Source: JAUIGE01 sp045106685
GTDB taxonomy: Bacteria > Bacteroidota > Bacteroidia > J057
Direction: 5' to 3'
Assembly: GCA_045106685.1 (NCBI GenBank)
Contig: JBGCFB010000148.1
Location: forward strand, 1-64,000
DNA: 64,000 nucleotides
Shown here: positions 23,126-35,100 of the stretch, in pieces
How the letters are laid out: each line of letters begins with the position of its first letter
How positions within the stretch are numbered: the stretch's first letter is position 1
The notes under the pieces: model-generated
What the model was told of the DNA's origin: nothing
Database searches by the model: none
The model's input: the letters and a program-made list of their open reading frames with translations, nothing else
Position numbers and translations under genes: made by a program

Positions 23126-26100
23126 ATGCTTTCTTCTTTGACTCAAAAATTGATTGCTCAAAAATCTGCTCTTCTCTTCATTTTTTCATTCGTGCTTCTT
23201 GCAGTGCCGGGTTTCAGTGCTGACTACTACTGGGTAGGTGGTTCTGGAAATTGGAGTGACCATAATAGCCACTGGGCTACCAGTTCTGGCGGAAACTCAT
23301 TCCATCTCTCTGTTCCAAGTCCTGTCGACAACGTATTCTTCGATAAGCATTCGTTCACCGCCACCGGTCAGACGGTTACGATGGATGTGAATGCTTTTTG
23401 TTCCAATATGACCTGGGACTCTGTGAGGCATGAACCAACCTTTAGTGGTGCAAGCCTTGAGTTAAAAGTTGGAGGCGACTTTTCAGCACTAAAAAGCCCC
23501 TTCACCTTTATACACACTGGAAACACATTCCAGGTAAGTGGTGATTTTATCGTCACATCGTCTGATCTTCATCTTCAAAAGAGTGATGAGTTTATTCTGA
23601 TGGGCGACTTTGTTTCGACTGCCTCTGCTGACTCTCTCCAATTTGGAGGATTTGATGGTCTGTCAGCAACGAAGATTGCCTTGCATGGCTCATTGATTTT
23701 ATCGCCAGGTACACGCCTGTCAGCAAGTAGGAAACTTGAAATGCTATCTGCAGCCATTGATACGGTTGACCTTGCTGGCAATACGCTCAGCATGGATATC
23801 GAATTTAATAATGCTGCTGGAACCTGGGTACTCAAAAGCCGCTTCCAGACGGAGAAGATCATCTATATTCAAAACGGAACCTTCAAATCAAATGGTTTTA
23901 ATATTCAAACCGAACAAGATATTAATGCATACTATCATCAACCTTCACTAACGGTAGACCTTACCGGGACTGATAGTGTCATCGTGGGTAGAACATGGCT
24001 CATGCATCCTGTTCCGACATTGATTGTAGATGATGCCGTATTTTATATGATAACAGATGGGGCACGCGCTAACTCAGCCTTTTATGGAGGTCATAATGAT
24101 TATAACGATGTCTACATCGATTTTGCGGATGCTGCCAATCGTAGAATGAACTTTTCCGATAACAACACTTTTAAGGACGTTACCTTTCTCGCAAGCTCAT
24201 CTTCAGCCAGTAACTATCTCACATTCAATCATTCAAGTCGGTATGACCATATCGTCATCGCTGACTCCGGAAGGAATACATCTGTAACCTTTGCTGGGGC
24301 AGCAAGCCAATACGATCATGTAGAGGTTAATGTATACGGTGGTGGCTCGGTGAACTTTTCAGCGGCTGATAGCGTGGGTGACCTTTCTATTTTTATGGGA
24401 GAAGAACAAGGAGCGATTGTTTCTAACCTGTCATTCGGAACGGGCATTGATTTTTATAAAGACATAGAGGCCGAAATAGTAGGTGAAGGTACGGTGAAGC
24501 ATACAGGTACTTCAAACTATAAAGGGTTCGAACTACTTGCTGGCGGTTCTACTACTGTGCAACATCTTGAAAATAGAGGAGTTGGAGAAAATACGTTTCG
24601 TAGTTATAAAATGATGAAAGGTGATCCTGCCGCCATTTTTGATGTAACAGTAAGTAACAAGAGCGTATATGATACACTTCTGGTACCTGGTGGTACTTCG
24701 CTCACCCTTGACTCAACGGTCGAGCACATTATAAACGAGCATTTAGTTCTGGACGGCGATGGAGCCAATATCATTTCCCTGGAAAGTACGAAATCCGGAC
24801 AAGCGGCCATCATTACCATGGGAAGTAATTCCACGGTTCAAGCGGGTTTTCTCTCCATCAAAGACAACCAGATTACGGGCGGCCCATATACGCCTGTTAA
24901 TTCTATCAATAGAGGGAATAACACGGGATGGGACTTTGGAACAGCAGCGACCGGAGGTACTTACTATTGGATAGGCGGGACAGGGCAGTGGAGCGATCCT
25001 AGCCATTGGGCCGTTACCAGCGGAGGAGCACCGAGTGGTTCCGTTCCTTTTAATCTTGACAACGTTGTCTTCGATGCGAACTCATTTTCTGCACATGATA
25101 CCGTTACGCTGACTGCATCAACAACCGTCAATACGATGACCTGGGAAGCAGGAATCGCGGATAAGCCACGGTTTTACATCGAGGATGATTTGATCTTACT
25201 CGGTGATTTATTGGTACAAGACTCGATGACATGGGATGCTATGTTTAGCCTCTCGACGATTGCAGGTGATGCAAACCTCACGGTAGGAGGCGATATTATC
25301 ATCCATGAAGGCGTCAATTGGAACCAGTCAGGTGTCGTATCGTTACTTACAGACTCAAGTAATGTAACCATCTCTATTCCTCACGCTATAGGCCACAGCA
25401 TTGAGCTAGGAACGCCAACGTCAGTAGGTAACCCCTCCTGGAATTTGGTTAGCGACTTGGAGATTGATTTTTGGAAAAATAATGCCCAGGGACGCAAACG
25501 CTATGGTGTCAGCTTGGAAAATGGAAACTTTAATACCAATGGTAATAAAATCCATGCAGGTAATTACTGGAATGCAAATTCTGGGAATTTAACCCAATTA
25601 GATATAAGCGGTACCGATACGGTATTTGTACACGATGAATGGCTCGTTGATACCTTTGCAACAGTAACTGCCGGAAACGCAACTTTTGTCCTCTCAAACC
25701 CTGATCCGATATTTAGAAGCTTTTCCTTCAACGGAGGTCGGAATAACTATGAACATCTTTACTTTTCTACCCATCAGGCCTACCGGGATCCGAACCATTC
25801 GATTAGTATAGAAAATGAGGGTCAGGTAAAATTTGTTTCGATCTACGAAGAAGGAAACAAACCCTCGATCGCTTTCAAAGGAAATAATCACTACGATAGC
25901 ATTAGGATTGTTTTGGATGGAAACGCGAATAAAAATATATCCTTTGGAACTCAAGCCGCTGACAAAACTACGTTTGGTAATATCCACGTGGAAGCCGAGG
26001 GTGGTACATCAACTGTGAATGTTAGAAACGACCCTGATGGAACCCCTATTGATGATATTTATCTCGACTTGGGAGAAAAGGGAACCGTGGCATTTGGTGG

Positions 26101-29100
26101 AAAAGTTGCTGTTGCAGGTCGTGTGAGGGCTTTTGCCGAAGAGGACATGGATATTACCGTGCAGGATACGAGTAGCTTTACTGATGTATCCATGGCAGTC
26201 TTGGATTTGGCCTCGGGCGAAGCGCCAGGCTTTACGATTAATTCGGCCACGGTTTTCGACAGTTTGCTCTTGCCATTTGGTACGGTGCTGGGACTTCCTT
26301 CCAATCAGGAAATCACAATCAAGGAGCACCTGGAGATTAAAGGCGTTTGTGGAACTAATGCAAGTATCCTAGGGCATGGAACCAGCAGCATCAATATGGT
26401 TGGAAGCGCCACGGTTATAGCAGATTTTGTAGAACTTTCCGACCATCAAATTACCGGCCCAAATACATACTCGGCTTCTAACGCTACCGATCTGGGCAAT
26501 ATTTCCGGCTGGGTCCTTGGGTCGACTAATACAGGATCGGACTATTATTGGGTAGGTGGAACTGGAAACTGGAGTGACCCCGCCCACTGGGCGTTGACCA
26601 GTGGAGGAAGCCCCAATCCATGTAGCCCTGGCGTATTGGACAATGTGTATTTTGATAGCAATTCGTTCACCGGCGCTTCCGAAATAGTCACCTTGGACGT
26701 TCCGGCAGAAATTAAAAATATGCTCTGGACGAGTTCCGTGCAGCATACCCCTCGTTTTTCAGGTTCGAAAGAATTGATCGTACAGCGTGATTTGAAGGTC
26801 GAGGCACCGATGCTCTGGGCTTTCGGAGGAACGCTGATTTTGAGAGGAAGTGTTGAACTTAGCCCAAATGTTTCGTTTTCTCAGAGCGGGCTTACAACTT
26901 TTGAATCAGATTCGACGAACAATGTGATTGACCTTGCCGGGAAAGCTTTCATTAATACTGTTACATTCAAAAGCGCTACAGCTGGACATAATCCGGTATG
27001 GAATCTAAGGAGCGATTTTTGGCTCAATAGTCAAGGCCAATATGCAAGATCGGTATCCTTTGTGAATGGCTCCTTCATCTCAAATGGTCATGCCGTTAAT
27101 TTCGGTGGAGGAATAGTATTGACAAGTAATAATACCCCTAAACTGCTTGACTTCACGGGGACAGATTCAATCTACGTCAGCTCACAGTGGAACATGGGGA
27201 CGGCAACTAGCTATGCGGACCATTCGCTCATTATGGGAAATGCTACCCTGGTATTTAGAACATTTTCCAGACAATCCATGGCTTTTTATGGTGGAGATGA
27301 AGTCTATAACGATATCGTGATGGATCATTTCTATTCCAGCGATAGAGGAAATTATGTACTCCTGGCCGGCGACATTTCTGTCACAGACCTATATATAAGA
27401 AGTAAAAGTTATAGAAGGATTTTGTTCAATACACATGCTAGTTATCGCGATGTATTTGTCGAGTTAATAGATCCTAGCGCCTCTGGCAATAAGACCCTTT
27501 CTTTCACAACAGCAAGTTATAGCAATAGCTTTCGCAATTTTACCTACACAAATCCCTATCCCAATCAGGTACTTTTGTTAAAGGGAAATATCAGTGCAGA
27601 GACAGTAAGCCTGAGTTATGGCAATACCGTTCGTTTTGAAAACAGAGACACGCTTAGACTTAAGCAGCTACTCATCCCAGGCGATTGCCAAAATTTGACA
27701 ACAATCAAAAGCGACCGATCAACGTCTCCTGGCAAAATCATCGTAACTGGAAATGATAGCATTAAACTCGACTGGGTTACGCTTCAGGATATTCCTGTCG
27801 AAGGCCCTAAGCCAGGAGCTTACATCGCCTCAAATGCCATTACTATAGGAGATATTACGGGCTGGGATGCCTCTCTCATCCCTGATCACACCTTCTACTG
27901 GATAGGTGGAAGCGGAAGTTGGGATGATCCTCAAAACTGGTCTATATCCAGTGGAGGCCCTGCCTACGGCTGCGCCATCCCTGGTCCGGCAAATGATGTC
28001 GTATTCGATGTGAACTCATTCCCGAATGACAATATGCAAGTGACTTTCTACACTGCCAATATCGAATGCCACAATATGGTATGGAATACCGGTGATAGTA
28101 GCATGACCTTCACAGGAAATAAAACAATCAAAATCTACGGAAGCCTGCAGGTAAATAGCCCGCTTCTATGGAGCGTAACCAATCAGCTATATGTGTACGG
28201 TTCATTTATTCTAAACTCACAAGTTGATTGGCAGCAAAAACACTACACCAATTTCAATGGTGACAACCCCAATAACATTATCGATATGGCTGGGAACGAG
28301 TTTCTCCATTTGGCCATATTTGATGGAGAGCAGGCTACCTGGACACTGCAAGACGATTTTATCATTGATGATGTAACGACTACAGGTGCTTATTTTCTGA
28401 TTCGTGCAGGAGAGTTTGTGTCAAATGGCTACGACGTTGACGGGGGATATCAAATGTATTTGGAGGCTAGAAATAACAACCGCACCATTTTGGATTTCAC
28501 CGGAACTGATACCATCACTGCAAGGAGAGGTTGGTATGTGTTGAGAACCAATATCCAATTGACTTTGGGCTCGTCGGTCATTTTGCTTGAAACTGACAAA
28601 AATGAAGACATATACTTTAATGGGCTAGGATATACCTACAATGATGTACTCCTCCGTCATATTGGCTCTGACAATCGCAAGGTTGTTGTCAATGGAAATA
28701 ATACGTTCAACAATCTGGTAATCAGGATGATAGAGCGGAAGGATGTTACCATTAATGGTAATAACACCAGTAACAGCATAGACCTCCTTTATAACTACAG
28801 TGTTCCTGCCAGTCCACCCCTGCTATCGGTGACTGGAACCAATACCGTTGCTAACTTTTCCATACAGTCTTTGGGAACGCAAGGACCAGCACCAGCACGA
28901 TTCACGCAGGATAATACCTTCGGTAGCTTCTCGGCTACGGGTCGCGGCACGCGCCTCGAATTTGGCGCAGGCAAAACCCAGACTGTCGACAACTTCGTGA
29001 TTCTCGGTACTGGTAGTTTCCCAGTATTGATGAACTCGACGACACGCGGCACGCAGACCACCATCAGCAAAGCGAACGGCGATGTCTGTCTTGACTACGT

Positions 29101-32100
29101 TTGGCTTGAGGATATCAATGCAACAGGAGGAGCCAATTTCAACTCCGGTGCAAGTGGTGTCGATATCAATAATAATACCGGCTGGACATTTGCATCCTGT
29201 AGTGCATTCTACTGGGTCGGCGGTTCAGGTAACTGGTCTGATTTCCAAAATCACTGGGCCTCATTTTCTGGTGGACCAGCCAATCAGACCAACATCCCGG
29301 GCCCTGCTGATGATGTCTATTTTGATGCAAACTCATTCTCTACACCAGGCCAAACCGTCACCTTTGACATGGCTAATCCAGTATGTAGAAGCATGAACTG
29401 GTCTTCTGCCCCTAACAATCCTACCCTGGATGGAGGCATAGCAACCAGCCTGGATATTCACGGCTCCCTGTATCTCACAGCCCTTATGAATATCAACTAC
29501 ACAGGTAACTATAACTTTAAATTGGGCTTGTCTGAAGCGATTATCAATACCGCTACACAGCGCCTGAGCAAAATGAATTTTGTAGGTCCAGCAGCAAATA
29601 CAACTACAGGTACATGGAATATCGCCAATAACCTGGATGCTGATGAGATCAACCTTGATCAGGGAACGCTGAAACTAGATCGCTACACGATCACAAGTCC
29701 ATCCATCAATTTAAATACCGCCCAAAATCGTGTGTTTAATCTTGGTACTGGAAATATTGTGTGTGAAGATGGAAACTGGACAGTGAATAACACCAGCGGC
29801 CTTACCTTAATCCCAGGCAGCTCTGAGATACGCATGACCGGCAATACCGGAACCTTCAATGGTGGCGGACTGACCTATCATGATCTGTTCTTTGAGTCAG
29901 TGAGTACTGCTCCTATCGAAGGCACCATCAACGGCTCCAATACCTTCGAAAGAGTGGGGGTAGGAGAAGGAGGGATCCTGAACCTGGAAGCTGGAGAAAC
30001 CCAGATTGTGAACCAGGACTTCATCGCCCAAGGCACCTGTCCTGGTCAAATTACCATCCGCTCGACCATCGACGGTTCACAAGCCAACTTAAGCAAGACT
30101 GCTGGCTCAACCACCGTTTTGTTCAATATCATCAAAGACATCAACGCAACAGGAGGCGGCAGTTTTATCGCCGACCTTACGTCCGACCTTGGTGGTAATA
30201 GTGGCTGGACCTTCACGCCATTACCGACTACGCTTCGTGTCAATATCGCTGGTGCAGACGCGGTCTGTCCAGGAGTGAATAATGGTACTGCCATGGCGAA
30301 CATTACAGGAGGTATTACGCCTTTTGTTATTCGCTGGTCAAATGCACAAACAGTTACCAATCTTACGAGCCTGATCCCAGGAGAGTATTCTATTTTCGTG
30401 ACTGACTCAGTAGGTTGTACCGCTGCGGATACGGTTACGATTGGGCAGCCTGCAACAGTTAATATTTCCGCAACGGCAACCTGGTCAGGTGATACGATTT
30501 GTGTCGGTACTCCTACAGGCAAAGTCAATACGACTGCCAGCAACTTCCTGGCTCCTTTATCTTACAGATGGAGCGACGGTGGTGCCACAACGCAGAACCG
30601 TACAGACTTACTGGCTGGCCCGAATACGGTGACAGTCATTGACGGCAATTTGTGTGAAGCTACCGCTACAGCAACTGTCGCTAGTTTCGATGAGGTAATC
30701 GTTTCATTTGCCAAGCCAGTAAGCGCCTGTGTAAGTGATAGTCTTACGTTCTTAGGGACGACCAGTAGCAACGATGCTGCGAATGTGTATGACTGGGACT
30801 TTGGTGATGGAAATACTGCTTCTGGCAAAATTGCTGGCAAGCACCAATATGCAAGCGCAGGTCGCTACGGAGTTACGCTTACCGTGACAAATAGCATCGG
30901 CTGTATCGGAAGCTTTATTGATAGTATCGATGTATATGGCCTGCCTACGGCGACCGCTACGATTACTCCGGCCGATTGTGGAGTATGTAATGGTGAAATT
31001 GCCTTAAACCTCACGGGAGGTTCTGGCAACCTTCAGCTAGCAGACTTAGCATACACCCATACGTTCGACGGATCTACGATCGATGCCAACTTTGAGCACA
31101 ATGGTCCAAGTGCATTTAGCCAAAATGAAGAACTCCTTGTTGCTGGAAATACAGGCTGGAGACACTATTTCCGATCCAAAACAACTTACACCCGCGAAGC
31201 CGGAAAGGAATTCACCTTCTCATTTTATCATCCCACAAATGGCGACAACATGATAGGATGGTATGGTGCCCCTGCAGTAAGTAGTTACTTTTATCAAGAC
31301 CTGGTATATGGGATTCGGTTTTTAGAAAATGCAATTCAAATATATGAGGACGGAAGTAGAACAGCTTCCATCGGCAATGTCAACCTGCCGGGTAATATCG
31401 TTGGAAACAACTGGTATGAAGGGCGTATCGTCCTAAAAGCGGTAGGTGCAGAATTCTATATTCGTCGCCGCGGCCAAACGTCATGGTATCACTTACATTC
31501 ATCCACTCGTTCCAGTGAAGACAACCTGCGCCTGGGCATTACTCCAAATAATGCTCGGACAGGAGTAAAGACAGATGATTGGCAAGTCAAAACTGTCGAC
31601 CCAGATATGACCGGACTCTGCGAAGGCCCTCACACATATACCATCATTGACGCTTATGGATGTAGTGTTCCAATAACAAAAACCGTTGGTACAAACGACT
31701 CACAGGACCCGGTAATGTCAGCATGTCCTTCAGCAGTAGCTGTTTCCACTGACGCAACTTCATGTACTGCCACCAATGTAAACCTGGGCACTGCTCCCAC
31801 AGCAACGGATGATTGTGGTAGCCCTGTTATTAGCAATAATGCACCTTCCGCTTTCCCGCTTGGTCAAACGACCATCAAGTGGTACGCCACCGATGGCGGA
31901 GGTAATCGCGACAGCTGTAGCCAGACGATCACAGTGACAGACGATGTCGATCCAAAGGCTTTGTGTAAAGATATCAGCATAGCCCTTAGCGCTTCAAAAA
32001 CAGCCTCTGTCGTAGTTGCCGATATCAATAATGGAAGTAATGATAACTGTAGTGCGGTAAGTGTCAGTATCGTTGTTGGTCAAACCAGCTTCGATTGTGC

Positions 32101-35100
32101 TGATGCAAACAAGACCCGCATTTTGAAACTGGAAGCAATCGACAACGCCGGAAACAAAGATTCTTGTGAAGCCAACGTTACCATAACGGATGCCGGAGGC
32201 TTGTGTAATGCACTACCGACAGCCGTGTGTAAAAACATCGTTGTAGACGCCGATGCAAATTGCCAGGCTACTGCAATCCCATCTGACTTCGACAATGGAT
32301 CAAGTGATCCTGAAGGAACGACGCTGAGCCTCGCGCTTTCGCAGGCAGGACCATATGCATTTGGTGTTACCAACCTTCGTCTCATCGTTACCGATGCCCT
32401 GGGAGGAAAAGATAGTTGTAATGCAAGTATCACGGTCAACGATACCACACCGCCAAAGGCTTTATGTAAGGATATTGCTGTGTCATTGGATATGCATGGC
32501 AAAGCAACGATCGCTGCTGCAGACGTAGATAATACCTCCACGGATAACTGTAGCATTCAGAGTATGAGCATCGATTCTACAGACTTTGATTGTAGCGAAA
32601 CAGGTGCAAATTCCGTCGTGCTTACCGTCATAGATGGTGGTTCCAATAGCGCAAGCTGTACTGCGACCGTTACGGTAACGGACGGCATTAATCCAACGCC
32701 AGTTTGTACTAATCTTACGATATATCTGGATGCAAATGGCGTGTTCAGTATTACCGCAGGCGATGTAGATAATGGCTCAGCAGACAACTGCTCTATTCAG
32801 AGTATGGTCATTGACTCCACTGATTTTGATTGTGGTGAAACGGGTGCCAATTCGGTGGTCCTTACGGTTACGGATGCCAGCGGCAATTTTGCAAGCTGCA
32901 CCTCAATCGTCACCGTCCTTGACTCCCTCGACCCAATCGCAGTGTGTACAGACACCACCGTTTACCTCGATGGAAATGGAACCGTGAGCATCACACCAGC
33001 TGAGATCGATAATGGCTCATCTGATAACTGCTCCATCCAAAGTTCCACGATTAATATATTGAGCTTTGATTGTACTAAAATCGGCACAAATCCTGTCACA
33101 TTAAGCCTCACAGACCCAAGTGGAAATATGGCTACATGTAACTCGACGGTGACAGTAGAGGATACTTTAGCTCCATTAGTCAGTTGTAAAAATATCACCG
33201 TACAGCTCGATGTGGCGCAAATGGCATCGGTAAGTACAGGTGACATTGACAACGGGCACTCGGATAACTGTACTTCGGTGATTTTGAATTTGTCTGGCCA
33301 AAATAGCTTTGATTGCGATGATGCAGATAGTGTGAGAAGTGTCGTTTTGGTAGCAACCGATACCTATGGAAATGCAGACTCATGTACCGCCTCGGTTACG
33401 GTAGCTGATGATAACTATCCATGTAATCAGGCACCAGTGGCATCATGTAAGAATATCACAGTATACACCTCTGCGGCGAGTTGCCAGGGAACAGCGGCTG
33501 CAATCGCCTTTAATGATGGCTCCACCGATCCTGATGGCGACATGATGACCTTTACGGTTAGTCCTGCCGGACCTTATGGTTTAGGTGTTACCAATGTGAA
33601 ACTATTCGTAAGTGATCCTTCCAATGTGAAAGATTCATGTACAGCTACGGTCACTGTGATCGATAACCTGGACCCAAGCTTTACCGCTCCTGTAGACACA
33701 TTTGTCTATGCAGACGATCAGTGTAATTATGACGCCTCAGTAACAGTTACAGGTGATGCAACTAATATTACTGATAACTGTGGAACAGGCTTGAGCGCTG
33801 GATTTAGCGATGCTGTTGCTTTGGTACCAAACTCCACCGATAAGCTCATCACCCGTACATGGTCAGTGAATGATGGTAATGGAAATATTGTGACAAAGAA
33901 TCAACTAATTACAGTGCGTGATACTATTCCTGTTGTCTTTAATTTGTTGGGATCAAATCGCCTTTCCATCGTGCGAAATTCGACCACACCAATTCCTGGA
34001 TTCGAGGCATACGATAACTGTATGGGAGACCTCACTCCAAATGTCGTGGTGGATTCAAGCCAGTTTGATAGAACACGCCCAGCGATTTACACGGTCAGTT
34101 ACACGCTTAGCTATGTAGATCCAGCGACCAGCCAGCAGGTTACCCAAGTGCTAACCTTAACGATCGAGGTCACAGGACCTCCGCCCACGATTGCTCTTTC
34201 TGCGAATATTTGCCAGGGACAATCATTTAATATTGCCAGTATCGTCCGTGACTATACAATGCAGGCCACGAGTTTTGATTTTTACACGATGGACCCAACC
34301 TCAGCTGGAGCCACCCGCTTCAAACGATCAACGGCCTTCCGTGGAGTTGCACGGTCACAAGTCATGATTTCCCCATCGGTAACGACGATCTACTGGATGA
34401 GAACGAATTATCGCAATGGCTCATACCTCGATATCGCGATTCAGATTAACGTAAGCCAATGTGGTGTTAACACAAGTCCGGTAGTGATGCTCGAAGGGCC
34501 ATATGATGCTTCAACCAGCCTCATGCGCGATGGACTTCATCAGGCGAATTTGATTCCACTTACAGAGCCATACACAGGCCTCGGATACACATTTGTGCAT
34601 GGCGGTGCTGAGCAGATTCAGGCATCCGTGTTGAATGTAACCGGAGCCAATGCGATTGTTGATTGGGTTGTCGTAGAACTACGTGATTCTGTCAATAGTA
34701 CACAGGTGGTTTCCAGCCGCCCGGCGCTTCTTCAGCGCGATGGTGACGTCGTTGATCTGGATGGTATATCGCCTGTTCTATTTGATTTGGTAGAAAAGGA
34801 CCGACACTATTTTGTAGCGGTCAGACACCGTAATCACCTTGCGACGATGACAAACCAAAGCCTCTTGCTGGGAGCAAGCTCCACCAGCGTAGACTTTACT
34901 GATCCTGCCTTGGCAGTGTACGGAGGAGCGACTTCGCGCTGCGTACATGTGTCTTCTACTGGAGCCAGCACTTGCCTGCTCTTTGGAGGCGACGCCGACG
35001 GCAATGGACAAGTCCAGAACACCGACAACGTCCTCGAATGGATGCTTAGCGTAGGCACCGCCGGCTATAAAGCCGCAGACTACAACCTCGACGGACAAGT

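Noticed and set aside
30046..30543. Minus-strand 165-residue ORF inside the giant gene
   Set aside because: Antisense shadow; the plus frame is one continuous repeat protein with recognisable domains.
32440..33180. Insertion of a mobile element inside the giant gene
   Set aside because: The similarity between adjacent units is explained by in-frame HYR repeats; there are no inverted ends or transposase.
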